Shown here: piece by piece, positions 1-8,556 of the stretch
Position numbering within the stretch: position 1 is the stretch's first letter
Layout: every line of letters starts with the position of its first letter
From: a bacterium
GTDB taxonomy: Bacteria; Desulfobacterota_D; UBA1144
DNA length: 39,748 nucleotides
Direction of reading: 5' to 3'
Assembly (NCBI GenBank): GCA_002708105.2
Contig: PAOQ02000011.1
Span: forward strand, 2,060 to 41,807
Translations under genes and position numbers: made by a program
The notes under the pieces: model-generated
Databases searched by the model: none
What the model was told of the DNA's origin: nothing
The model's input: only the letters and a program-made list of their open reading frames with translations

Positions 1-29
1 TCAGTTCTTTTGCTAAAATTATATTTCAT
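1..29 (-). CDS. 5' end of an unidentified gene running off the left edge
   Basis: On the minus strand an ATG is preceded by AAGGGGG six bases upstream, a strong ribosome binding site. It opens a frame reading MKYNFSKRT before the window ends. It would be divergent from the deoxyhypusine synthase gene, with about 190 bases between them. Nine residues are too few to name the product. The call rests on the ribosome binding site and on the upstream promoter-like boxes. Confidence 0.5.
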
Positions 30-74
30 AAAAAGCCCCCTTAGGAATATCTACATCTCTAAACTAAAGAAAAA

Positions 75-102
75 AGTATAAAATATATATCTTCTTTGTC
101 TA
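75..102 (-). promoter_or_regulatory. Possible promoter for the left-edge gene
   Basis: Read on the minus strand there is TAGACA, a 16-base spacer, then TATACT, each one mismatch from the sigma-70 consensus. Transcription would start about 40 bases before the ATG at 29, leaving room for the AAGGGGG ribosome binding site. The surrounding region (30-220) is very AT-rich, so chance matches are easy. No other structure was recognised in this intergenic stretch. Confidence 0.35.
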
Positions 103-220
103 GAATTTTAACAAAACATTTACTATATATATTCATTTCTTAATTAAACAAATTACTCTCGAAATATCTATTTATTTAGTTAAATTGATGGTGTAATTTT
201 ATTAAAGGTAATAAAAATTC

Positions 221-1294
221 ATGGATATTAAAAAAAATAAAAAAGTAGCCGCTATTGAAGTAAGAGAAGACAGATCTATCTCCGAATTACTAAAATTAAT
301 GGAAAATACAGGTTTTCAGGGAAAAAGCCTAGGAAGAACTATCTCTGTATTAGAAAAAATGGCTAAAGATCCTGATATCACAATATTATTTGGCTATGCA
401 GGATCCTTATCAACTACAGGTCAATGGAAAATAATAAATTGGCTAATGGAAAATAATATTATCGATATATTAGTTCCAACCGGTGCAAACATTTCTGAGG
501 ATATTGTAGAAGCAATGGGGGGAGCTTATATCCAATCATCACATATAAATTCTGATGAAGAATTATTTAAACAAGGATTTAATCGATATTATGACGTACT
601 AGGTGATGAAGTTGAATATTTAGAGATGACTGAATTAATCGGTGAGTTTATCATGACATTAAGTCAAGGCTATAACTATTCATCCAGAGAATTCTTATAT
701 CAATTTGGGAATTGGTTAAACAAGAAAGAGATAAATTCTATTGTATCAGTAGCTGCAAAAAAAAATATACCAATTTTCTGCCCCGCATTTCCTGATAGTC
801 CATACGGAGATGCTGGTTTAATTGCAAGCTCGAAAAATTTTAAATTAACAATAGATTCGATGAAGGACTATAGAGAGTATATGTCATTGGCAGAATTTGT
901 TAACGATACAGGGGTTATATATATTGGCGGTGGAGTTCCTAAAGATTGGATTCAATTGATATCTGTTACAGCTGACTTACTTTATGATAATAGGGAAATC
1001 CCAAATAGGAATAATCCAAGATATAGAGATAATGTAGGAAAAGAAGAAACTTACTATCCGCACCGATATGCTATACAAATCACTACGGATTCACCTCAAT
1101 GGGGTGGCTTATCAGGTTGTACCTTTGAAGAAGCGATTTCATGGGGAAAAGAAGACCCAAATGGTGACTTAGTTCAATGCTACTGTGATGCTACAATTGC
1201 GCTTCCAATTATATCTCATTCTTTAATTGAAAGACTTAAGGGGTTTAAAAGAAGTCCAAAAGAACTAAATACGCTTATTAAGAATATTGATTAA
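221..1294 (+). CDS. Deoxyhypusine synthase family protein (possible homospermidine synthase-like enzyme)
   Basis: This 357-residue protein has the fold-specific blocks of deoxyhypusine synthase: GFQGKSLGRT near residue 33, YAGSLSTTG, an NAD-site-like VPTGANISEDI, and FEEAISWGK, whose Lys310 aligns with the catalytic lysine of the eukaryotic enzyme. The eukaryotic enzyme moves the butylamine part of spermidine onto eIF5A, a protein bacteria lack. A polyamine product such as homospermidine, as made by plant enzymes derived from this family, is the likeliest alternative. The eukaryotic KHHI block reads PKDWI here, so both histidines are missing. The start is the first ATG, with AAAGG about 12 bases upstream. 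Its 3' end overlaps thiE by 30 bases, tail to tail. Family is certain; substrate is not. Confidence 0.88.
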   Translation: MDIKKNKKVAAIEVREDRSISELLKLMENTGFQGKSLGRTISVLEKMAKDPDITILFGYAGSLSTTGQWKIINWLMENNIIDILVPTGANISEDIVEAMGGAYIQSSHINSDEELFKQGFNRYYDVLGDEVEYLEMTELIGEFIMTLSQGYNYSSREFLYQFGNWLNKKEINSIVSVAAKKNIPIFCPAFPDSPYGDAGLIASSKNFKLTIDSMKDYREYMSLAEFVNDTGVIYIGGGVPKDWIQLISVTADLLYDNREIPNRNNPRYRDNVGKEETYYPHRYAIQITTDSPQWGGLSGCTFEEAISWGKEDPNGDLVQCYCDATIALPIISHSLIERLKGFKRSPKELNTLIKNID

Positions 1295-1897
1295 TTCTAG
1301 TGTTGAAGTTGATGGGGTTGAAGATCCAAACACAGAATTAATAACTGCAACTCCATTAACACCAACATCCATAATAGAATCAATATTAGTCCCATCTATT
1401 CCACCAATTGCAAAAATGGGCGTATTTTGAACCCTATCAACAATCTCTTTCATCTTAGAGAAGGGTGTTTTCTCTCTACTTGGCTTAGTTTTAGTAAAAT
1501 AAGGTGTCCCTATTGCAATATAATCTGCGCCAAGCTCTGAGAACTTAATACATCTCTCTATGTCTCCATAGCAAGAAACACCTATAATTTTATCTTTCCC
1601 TATCTCCTTCTTTATATTCAAATAGTCTTCATCTGATTGACCTATATGAATTCCATCTGCCTGGGAATCGATAGCAACATCCAGATAATCATTAACAATA
1701 AATTTCACATTGTACTTATTTGAAATTTCTCTTATTTTTTTTGCTTTAAATAAAATCTCTTTTTTGTCTATATCTTTCGCCCTTAATTGAATAAATTTTG
1801 GTCTATGGATCAGAACAGAATCAATAATTGCAAAATAATCTTCTTTGTTAATTAAACTTTCGTCTGTTATTAAATACAAACCACTAATATCTTTCAT
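1265..1897 (-). CDS. thiE: Thiamine-phosphate synthase ThiE
   Basis: ThiE joins the pyrimidine (HMP-PP) and thiazole phosphate halves of thiamin in the cytoplasm. The protein shows the family blocks QLRAKD, a phosphate/Mg-binding VNDYLDVAI...GIHIGQSD, IGVSCYGD, GADYIAIGTPYFTKTKPS and FAIGGID, in a TIM-barrel order and at the usual length of about 210 residues. The ORF track begins at a TTG (1918) inside thrC. I prefer the ATG ending at 1897, one base after the thrC stop, since the TTG has no better ribosome binding site. It is last in the minus-strand gene run, and no other thiamin gene is in the window. Confidence 0.93.
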   Translation of the reverse strand: MKDISGLYLITDESLINKEDYFAIIDSVLIHRPKFIQLRAKDIDKKEILFKAKKIREISNKYNVKFIVNDYLDVAIDSQADGIHIGQSDEDYLNIKKEIGKDKIIGVSCYGDIERCIKFSELGADYIAIGTPYFTKTKPSREKTPFSKMKEIVDRVQNTPIFAIGGIDGTNIDSIMDVGVNGVAVINSVFGSSTPSTSTLELINILNKRI

Positions 1898-1898
1898 G

Positions 1899-3227
1899 TT
1901 ATAAAACTTTTTGCTCAAGAGCTTGCATTACTTTATCAGTATCTGCTTCAACTTCTATTGGATGGTTTGAAAACTGATTAGATATACCATCAAGATTTTC
2001 AAGATGATAATTAATTTTAAAATCAACAAACTTAAGTCCATGTGCGGTTGAAATAATAACAACCTTATCCGATTTCTTAATTACTTTTTTATTAACAAGT
2101 TTTTCAAAGGCAGTAATTGCTACTCCAGTATGTGGGCAATTAAAGGTACCGGTTAGATCAACTCTTGCCGATGAAGTCGCAAGCTCATCTTCACTAGCCT
2201 GTTCAACAATACCATCAAATATTTTCAAAATATTAATTGCTTTTTTCACGCTTACAGGATCACCTATTTGTATTGCGTTTGCTAAAGTTGTTTTAGCTAA
2301 AATTGAGTCAAATTTTTCAAAATTATTTAAAAAGCTTTTATATAAAGGGTTTGCATTTTCTGCCTGGGCACATACCAACCTAGGTAATTTTGTAATTAAA
2401 CCCATATCCCTTAGCATCAAGAAACCTTTTCCTAATGCAGAAATATTACCCAGATTTCCACCTGGAATTATAACCCAATCAGGAATTTGCCAATCAAACT
2501 GTTGGCACAATTCTATACTTATTGTTTTTTGTCCTTCAATCCTTAAAGAATTTATAGAATTCGCGAGATAAATCTGTTGCTTCTTGCAAACATCTTGCAC
2601 AATTTTCATGCAACCATCAAAATCGGTATCTAACGAAACAACAGTAGCACCATTAGCCAGCGGCTGAACTAACTGGGCTACGGAAACTTTATTTTTTGGA
2701 AGAAAAACTATTGATTTTAATCCTGCTGAAGCGCAATATGCGCTTAGTGCTGCCGAAGTATCACCAGTTGATGCACATGCTAAAGCCCTTATTTCTGTTC
2801 CATTTGAAATTATTTGCTTAACAGAGGAAACTAAAACCGTCATTCCCAAATCTTTAAATGAACCTGTATGACTGTTTCCACACATTTTAATCCATAAATC
2901 CTCAACACCTATTTGTTTTCCATATTTTTCGGCCCAAAATAAATTTGTACCTCCCTCATACATTGAAACAATATTCTTATCCTCAATGAATGGGGCAACC
3001 CATTCCTTTTTTCCCCACACTCCACTACCATAAGGCCAACTCTGCTTTCTATACCTTGAATCAAATAAATCTTTCCAATATTGAGGTGGGCTCTTTTTCA
3101 ATTCTTGAACATCTTGCTCAACTTCAAGCAAACTTCCTGTGCTAGGGCATCTATATATAACTTCATTAATGTCGTATTTATAATTAGGATCTTCTATGCT
3201 CTGAAACCAACAAGAGTAGTTATGCAT
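1899..3227 (-). CDS. thrC: Threonine synthase
   Basis: ThrC is the PLP enzyme that converts O-phosphohomoserine to threonine and phosphate. The PLP lysine is visible as K125 in SHTGSFKDLG. The substrate and cofactor loops ACASTGDTSAAL and the glycine-rich GNLGNISALGKG follow in the expected order. At 442 residues it has an N-terminal extension with CPSTG, resembling the degenerate zinc-ribbon-like start of this threonine synthase type. The ATG overlaps the aroE stop by 8 bases, indicating translational coupling. It adjoins shikimate and thiamin genes rather than other threonine genes. Confidence 0.93.
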   Translation of the reverse strand: MHNYSCWFQSIEDPNYKYDINEVIYRCPSTGSLLEVEQDVQELKKSPPQYWKDLFDSRYRKQSWPYGSGVWGKKEWVAPFIEDKNIVSMYEGGTNLFWAEKYGKQIGVEDLWIKMCGNSHTGSFKDLGMTVLVSSVKQIISNGTEIRALACASTGDTSAALSAYCASAGLKSIVFLPKNKVSVAQLVQPLANGATVVSLDTDFDGCMKIVQDVCKKQQIYLANSINSLRIEGQKTISIELCQQFDWQIPDWVIIPGGNLGNISALGKGFLMLRDMGLITKLPRLVCAQAENANPLYKSFLNNFEKFDSILAKTTLANAIQIGDPVSVKKAINILKIFDGIVEQASEDELATSSARVDLTGTFNCPHTGVAITAFEKLVNKKVIKKSDKVVIISTAHGLKFVDFKINYHLENLDGISNQFSNHPIEVEADTDKVMQALEQKVL

Positions 3228-4062
3228 TCGCCAACTCCTTTCTCATTATTTCATATGGGGGCTTAACTCCTTCCCAAATACTGAAACTTTCTGCACCTTG
3301 ATATGCAAGCATATCCATTCCATTTAATATTTTGGCTCCTGCTGATTTTGCAGATGAAAGCAATTTCGTCATAGGTGGTGTATAAACCAAATCATAAACA
3401 AACTGTTTGCTAGAAAAAACATTTGGTGAGACTAACAATGGATCTTTTTCATTCATTCCAATTGGAGTACAATTCACTATTAAATTACTACTTTTAGAAT
3501 ACTCATCAACTTGTTCAGATTTTATCAAGATTACTTTAGTCGTATATTGAAATTTTGATATATGATTTAATAGTTCTTCTGCTTTATCTATATCGATATC
3601 AAAAATTGCCAAGGATTCTAGCTCAGCTTGGCATAATTTTGCTGTAACAGCTTTTGCCGCGCCGCCTGCGCCAAGAATTATCGCAGATTTCTTCTCTGGA
3701 TTAAAACCTAGATCAGAAAATAAAGATTTTTTAAAACCCAAACCATCAGTATTGTCTCCAACCAGTTTTCCATTTTTAGGATATAGAGTATTAACAGATC
3801 CAATCATTGAAGCTTCATCTGTCAAAACGTCAACATATTCAACAACAGACTCTTTAAAAGGTATTGTAACATTAGATCCCGACAAAACTCCTGTTTTAAT
3901 TAAAGAACAAATTTTGCTTAAGTCATTAGAATGAGGCTCCAATGGAACATAACAAGCATTAATACCTAAGGCATTAAATGCGGCATTATGCATAACAGGC
4001 GACTTGCTGTGCTTAACAGGATTCCCAATCACAGAATACACTTTGGTATTTCCAAAAATCAT
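3220..4062 (-). CDS. aroE: Shikimate dehydrogenase
   Basis: AroE reduces 3-dehydroshikimate to shikimate with NADPH. The 280-residue protein has the substrate-site start VIGNPVKHSKSP, the catalytic lysine K70 in NVTIPFK, the catalytic aspartate in DNTDGLGF (about residue 106), the Rossmann loop ILGAGGAAKAV and the C-terminal GMDMLAYQGAESFSIW block. Its ATG overlaps the ribF TGA in an ATGA junction. A second shikimate gene, aroQ, lies upstream in the same minus-strand run. Confidence 0.96.
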   Translation of the reverse strand: MIFGNTKVYSVIGNPVKHSKSPVMHNAAFNALGINACYVPLEPHSNDLSKICSLIKTGVLSGSNVTIPFKESVVEYVDVLTDEASMIGSVNTLYPKNGKLVGDNTDGLGFKKSLFSDLGFNPEKKSAIILGAGGAAKAVTAKLCQAELESLAIFDIDIDKAEELLNHISKFQYTTKVILIKSEQVDEYSKSSNLIVNCTPIGMNEKDPLLVSPNVFSSKQFVYDLVYTPPMTKLLSSAKSAGAKILNGMDMLAYQGAESFSIWEGVKPPYEIMRKELANA

Positions 4063-4952
4063 TTACTTCCTTCCTCTATGAACGTTCTTTTTGCAAATTC
4101 AACATCCTTCTTTATATTCTCTATAAGTTCTTCAACAGTATCAAACTTTTTTTCACTTCTAATCCTTTCAATAAATTCAATTTTAATATGTTCGTTATAT
4201 ATATATTCATTAAAATCAAAAAAATGTGACTCAATTAATAAGCCTTTGTCGGCAAAAGTTGGCCTATATCCGATATTTGTTATCCCCTCATACTTTTTTT
4301 GATTATGAATAATGTTTGTTACATAAACTCCATTTTTTGGCAAAAAACCCCAATCTGTTTTTAAATTTGTTGTAGGAAAACCAATTTGTCTCCCGCGCTT
4401 CTGACCTTCTACAACAAAACCTTTAATGTAATACTTTCTGCCTAAAAATTTATTAGCTTTTCTAACAAATCCATCCCGCAAAAAATTTTTAATAGCTGTT
4501 GAACTAATTCTTTCATCTTCTAGGAACTCTAAATCTACTGGAAAGACATTAAACTTTGAATTTTTATAATATTTCAAAGTATCAATATTACCAGAGGCAT
4601 TAAACCCAAATTTAAAATCACTGCCAACGACAATATTAAGAGTGCCTTTATCTTCTAGAAATTTCTCAATAAAGTCTTCTGGGCTCATAGTAGATATATC
4701 TTTATTAAAGTTTATTTCTTCAATATTGTTTATTGAATAATCTTTTAATAATTTTATTTTTTCACTATAAGGAAGAATTAAATCTATCTTCTTCCCTAAA
4801 ATTATTTCTCTTGGATGTGGGTTAAAAGTAACAACTAACAACTCGGTTGAAGAGTTGCTCGCAACCTTCTTGGCAAATGTTATTAAAGATTGATGCCCCG
4901 TATGCACTCCATCAAAATTCCCTATAAGCAATGTTTTTGTCTTTTTAGTCAT
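4059..4952 (-). CDS. ribF: Bifunctional riboflavin kinase / FAD synthetase
   Basis: RibF phosphorylates riboflavin to FMN and adenylates FMN to FAD. The N-terminal nucleotidyltransferase domain shows IGNFDGVHTGHQSL (residues 11-24) and ISSTAIKNFL. The C-terminal flavokinase domain shows GQKRGRQIGFPTTNLK and GVYVTNI. At 297 residues it is slightly shorter than usual, mainly because the N-terminus begins almost at the first motif. There is no clear ribosome binding site. It sits 30 bases after trkH and is coupled to aroE by an ATGA overlap, so it is probably mid-operon. Confidence 0.95.
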   Translation of the reverse strand: MTKKTKTLLIGNFDGVHTGHQSLITFAKKVASNSSTELLVVTFNPHPREIILGKKIDLILPYSEKIKLLKDYSINNIEEINFNKDISTMSPEDFIEKFLEDKGTLNIVVGSDFKFGFNASGNIDTLKYYKNSKFNVFPVDLEFLEDERISSTAIKNFLRDGFVRKANKFLGRKYYIKGFVVEGQKRGRQIGFPTTNLKTDWGFLPKNGVYVTNIIHNQKKYEGITNIGYRPTFADKGLLIESHFFDFNEYIYNEHIKIEFIERIRSEKKFDTVEELIENIKKDVEFAKRTFIEEGSK

Positions 4953-4982
4953 AATTTACAATGAAATATTAACACAAATATT

Positions 4983-6521
4983 CTAATATTTTTTCCAAAA
5001 AGATGGAATAAGCAAAGCAAAAATTGTAAAAATCTCTAGCCTTCCGAGAAGCATCAAAAATGAAAGCAAAATCTTAGAACTTGTAGAGAAGAAGGCATAA
5101 TGATGATGCGGATTAACCTGTTCGAAACCTGGCCCAACATTGGTTATACATGACAATACAGCAGAAAATGCGCTAATTGCAGTCACATTATTTTCTAGAA
5201 CTATAATTAATATTGCTGAAACAGTGCAAATGAATATATAAAGACCCATAAAACTAAAAACTCCCGAAACAATTTCTTCGTCAATTGATTTTCCGTTTAT
5301 TTTTACTGTTGAAACAATATTAGGGCTAACTCTTCTTTTAATTTCAATAACAATCCTTTTAAATATAATTAATAATCTAATTATTTTTATTCCACCAGTT
5401 GTTGATCCTGAGCATCCACCAAGAATCATGAAAATTAATAGTATAATTTTTGTGTGCTTTGACCAAAGGTCAAAATTATATGAAGTAAATCCTGTGCCTG
5501 TTGATAGAGATACTGACTGAAAGATACCGTATCTTAAGGATTCATAAAATGTTTGAAAATCATAAAACTTATTTACTGTAAACACTACGGATATAATCAA
5601 AATTAAATTAATTAGAACATATGCTTTAAACTCAGAATTTTCTAAAATCTTTTTATAGTTTCCTGTAATAAGAAAGTAAAAAACTGCAAAACTTATACCA
5701 GCTAAGAACATAAAAAAAACGACTATCGACTCAACCAATAGGCTATCAAATGATTCCAAATTTAATGGGTAACTAGAAAAACCCCCAGAAGAAACGGTGC
5801 TCAAAGTGTGAATTATTGAATCAAATAAATTAAGATTAGTTAAGCTATATAGTAATATTCCTAAAACCAAAGATAGACCAATGTAAATGTATAAAAGAGT
5901 AATTCCAGTCTCATAAAGCCTAGGGGTGATTCTTTCTTTTTGTGGACCTGAGCCTTCCTGATCTGTAGCGATTTGCATTACCCCAACAGAAATCCTTGGA
6001 AAAATTACCAAGACTAAAAGAATTATTCCTATGCCGCCTAGCCATTGACACAATGATCGCCAAAAAATTAAAAACTGGTGACTTGCTACTTCTGGAAATG
6101 GACTTAAAGCTGTCGCCCCTGTCGTTGTAATTCCAGAGATTGACTCAAAAATTGAATTAACTAATATGTTTGATTGAAAAATTGGAGATGAAACAAAACC
6201 AAAAAGGTTCAAAGAGGAGAAAATATAAGGCAAAGAGCCAAATATTCCAGCGAATAACCATATAAGTGACGCAAGAAGAAATCCATCTTTTCTTGTTAAA
6301 TCTTCTTTAATTGATTTTGAGTTATAAAAAAAACTTGAAAGCATCTTCCCAATAAAAACAGTAATAATGGAAGATAAAACAAATGGTACCGCCTGATAGT
6401 ATAAAGGATGAACAGTTGAACTTTCATATGGAAAAAGAAAAACTAGCAACGGAGCCAACAAGAAAAATCCAAAATAAGTAACAAATTTTGAAATTAAATA
6501 TGATGATTTTTGTAAATTCAT
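4983..6521 (-). CDS. trkH: Trk-type potassium uptake membrane protein TrkH
   Basis: TrkH is the ion-conducting subunit of the Trk potassium uptake system in the inner membrane. Four pore-loop (selectivity filter) repeats are visible: ISGITTTGATAL, STVSSGGFSS, STGTGFTSYNF and CITNVGPGFE, each between hydrophobic helices, as expected for this superfamily. The length (512) is normal. The ATG overlaps the trkA TGA by four bases, coupling it to its regulatory partner. The sequence ends with a basic cytoplasmic tail, FWKKY. Confidence 0.94.
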   Translation of the reverse strand: MNLQKSSYLISKFVTYFGFFLLAPLLVFLFPYESSTVHPLYYQAVPFVLSSIITVFIGKMLSSFFYNSKSIKEDLTRKDGFLLASLIWLFAGIFGSLPYIFSSLNLFGFVSSPIFQSNILVNSIFESISGITTTGATALSPFPEVASHQFLIFWRSLCQWLGGIGIILLVLVIFPRISVGVMQIATDQEGSGPQKERITPRLYETGITLLYIYIGLSLVLGILLYSLTNLNLFDSIIHTLSTVSSGGFSSYPLNLESFDSLLVESIVVFFMFLAGISFAVFYFLITGNYKKILENSEFKAYVLINLILIISVVFTVNKFYDFQTFYESLRYGIFQSVSLSTGTGFTSYNFDLWSKHTKIILLIFMILGGCSGSTTGGIKIIRLLIIFKRIVIEIKRRVSPNIVSTVKINGKSIDEEIVSGVFSFMGLYIFICTVSAILIIVLENNVTAISAFSAVLSCITNVGPGFEQVNPHHHYAFFSTSSKILLSFLMLLGRLEIFTIFALLIPSFWKKY

Positions 6522-7885
6522 TCTAAGATCTTTGATTCCAAGTCTGTTTCAGCATCTGAACTTAATGTAACAGCTATAACATAATCTCCTTTCAGTGCTA
6601 TACCATTTTCAGGGTCCAAAATTATTCTTTCATCATTAGATTTTCTTATTACAAACGCCAGGGATATATTATCAGATATTTTTTCAACAGCTAAATCTTC
6701 TTTTACTTCAAATTCAAAAATTTTTGTATTCTCATCAACTATAGTTTCATGTGAATATCTTTTTCTCATCAAATATGAATTAATTTCACCGGATATTGAA
6801 AACTTTGTGTTAATCTCTCTTTCTGCTCCTATGCTATTAATAACATTTTGATATTCCGATTTGGAGTAAACAACTAGGGAGTTTTTTGCTTTAAGCTTAT
6901 TTGAAAGTAGGGCACTTAAAACATTAATCTCATCATCATCTGTTAAGGCTAAAAAATAATCGCACTCTTCTCCAACACCATTATCTTTCAGAAGATCTTC
7001 ATTTGTTGGCTCTCCTAATATTATTTGTACATCACTTAACTCTTCGGATAATTCTCTTGCACGAGATTTTTCAGGAACTATTAATTTAACATTACATTTT
7101 CTTCTAACTAGCTTTTTTGCAACATTTGATGCAATATAACTACCCCCAACAATAAAAATATTGCTTAACTCAGTGTTTTCTGTTGAAAAATAGACCTCTT
7201 CAAATTCTTTCTCGGAAGCATATGCGACAACTGCAAGAACAATATCGTCTTTTTTTAATCTAGTTGAAGGACCAGTAGATTTTATGAAATTTAGCTTTTG
7301 ATTTCCAGGATCCTCTGTTACAGCCAAGAATTTCCATTTATTTAGCCCGTCTTTATTAAGCGAATATATCGACTTACCGAGAAGCGGACTTGTTTCATCA
7401 ATTTTAATTTTTAAGAATAAGATTTGAGAATCAGCAATCTTATCAGTTTCCCAGGAGTAAGGTGTTTCAAACAAATTCATAATCTTTTCTGAAACTATAT
7501 CCCCATGATAAAAGGTTTTAATCTCAGGGAAACCAACCTTACCTGGGTAATCTTTATATTTATTATTTTTTAAAACTACAAGGGTCTGAATACCTGGTAC
7601 TGATTCAAAGTACATAGCTGTTAATAAATTCAGCTTGTCATCATTTGTACATGCTATGAAAAAATCTATTGAATTTAAATCAATTTCTTCAAAAATATTT
7701 AAATCTGCCGAGTCTCCACAGATTGTTTTAATATCTAATTTGTTTTTTGTTTGAATTTGATTAATTTTATTAATGTCTCTATCAATTAAAGTTACATTAT
7801 TCTCGGTAGAAAGCTCCTCCGACAAGAACCCGCCTGTTGAACCAGCCCCCAAAATTACAATATTATTTGATTTAGAATTAGCCAT
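6518..7885 (-). CDS. trkA: Trk potassium uptake regulatory subunit TrkA
   Basis: TrkA is the cytoplasmic NAD(H)-binding ring that gates TrkH. The 455-residue protein is a tandem of two RCK halves: the first begins NIVILGAGSTGGFL with an acidic LIDRD after the second strand; the second begins NIFIVGGSYIASNVAKKL near residue 240. Each half is followed by a TrkA_C-type segment, the second ending with ALKGDYVIAVTL. It is immediately upstream of trkH and 21 bases after the outer-membrane protein gene. The second nucleotide loop, GGSYIAS, is less canonical than the first. Confidence 0.94.
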   Translation of the reverse strand: MANSKSNNIVILGAGSTGGFLSEELSTENNVTLIDRDINKINQIQTKNKLDIKTICGDSADLNIFEEIDLNSIDFFIACTNDDKLNLLTAMYFESVPGIQTLVVLKNNKYKDYPGKVGFPEIKTFYHGDIVSEKIMNLFETPYSWETDKIADSQILFLKIKIDETSPLLGKSIYSLNKDGLNKWKFLAVTEDPGNQKLNFIKSTGPSTRLKKDDIVLAVVAYASEKEFEEVYFSTENTELSNIFIVGGSYIASNVAKKLVRRKCNVKLIVPEKSRARELSEELSDVQIILGEPTNEDLLKDNGVGEECDYFLALTDDDEINVLSALLSNKLKAKNSLVVYSKSEYQNVINSIGAEREINTKFSISGEINSYLMRKRYSHETIVDENTKIFEFEVKEDLAVEKISDNISLAFVIRKSNDERIILDPENGIALKGDYVIAVTLSSDAETDLESKILE

Positions 7886-7906
7886 TTTATTAGCCCAAGG
7901 CTAAGC

Positions 7907-8506
7907 TCAATATAGTCTTATATTTAATCCTACCAACGCTGTAAAGAAAAATTCTTTGTGATCTAAGTCAAAACTATTATTTATATATCCGTGTGCTCCA
8001 ACACTTACATTCTCAGACAAAACATAATCAAAACCAGCTCCCAATACAGTAAGCATTGAAGAACTATTGTCATCGTTATCATTTTTAGTATCATCAACCA
8101 AGACTCCAAGGCCAGCCTCGATTGAAGGTACAACTTTAGGATCTGTACTTGGTAAGATTTTCTTTAAATTTCCTGTTACTCCCATCAATGTTTGATCGTC
8201 GCCCTCAGCGTACTGGACTACAGGGCCTATATATAAATCATCTTTGTAAGGCATATCAAGACGAGTGGTAAGACTCCATCCGCCAGGACTTGCTGAAAAA
8301 CCTCCACCAACAGTAAAAATAGGTGAAGGACCATAGGTTTTGTTATAATCAAATGTCTTTTTTTCTTTTTGTTCAGCTTTTATGTCTTTTGATACTGTTC
8401 CACTAGATGAATAGTCGCTTTCTTCAACTTCTTTTGCCGTTGAAATAATTGTTGAACTAATCATAGTAGCAAAAATAAAAATAAATAATGTTTTAAAAAT
8501 GTTCAT
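7907..8506 (-). CDS. Predicted outer-membrane beta-barrel protein
   Basis: I do not recognise a named family. The start is the ATG ending at 8506: GAGG lies six bases before it, whereas the track's TTG at 8512 sits directly on that ribosome binding site. A signal peptide is visible, with a likely cut after ISTA (about residue 24). A short Lys/Glu/Ser-rich linker follows, then alternating hydrophobic strands such as FTVGGGFSA, LYIGPVVQYA and SVGAHGYI. The C-terminal strand, FTALVGLNIRLY, ends in an aromatic residue as in barrel proteins. About 175 mature residues suggest a small eight-strand barrel. An acidic loop, DDTKNDNDDNSSS, interrupts it. It has its own promoter. Confidence 0.78.
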   Translation of the reverse strand: MNIFKTLFIFIFATMISSTIISTAKEVEESDYSSSGTVSKDIKAEQKEKKTFDYNKTYGPSPIFTVGGGFSASPGGWSLTTRLDMPYKDDLYIGPVVQYAEGDDQTLMGVTGNLKKILPSTDPKVVPSIEAGLGVLVDDTKNDNDDNSSSMLTVLGAGFDYVLSENVSVGAHGYINNSFDLDHKEFFFTALVGLNIRLY

Positions 8507-8527
8507 ATACAACCTCTTTTTTAACTG

Positions 8528-8556
8528 ATTATTTAACTTAAAATCTTTAATGTCAA
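8528..8556 (-). promoter_or_regulatory. Near-consensus promoter before the outer-membrane protein gene
   Basis: On the minus strand a perfect TTGACA overlaps the recJ TGA stop. A 17-base spacer is followed by AATAAT, one mismatch from TATAAT. Transcription would begin near 8521, about 15 bases before the GAGG-led ATG at 8506. This would let the outer-membrane gene, and possibly trkA-trkH and the genes after them, be transcribed independently of murJ-aroQ-recJ. Confidence 0.7.

Noticed and set aside
3988-4302. 104-residue plus-strand ORF across aroE and ribF
   Set aside because: It is antisense to two clearly identified genes, and its Ser/Ile/Phe-rich translation has no domain features.
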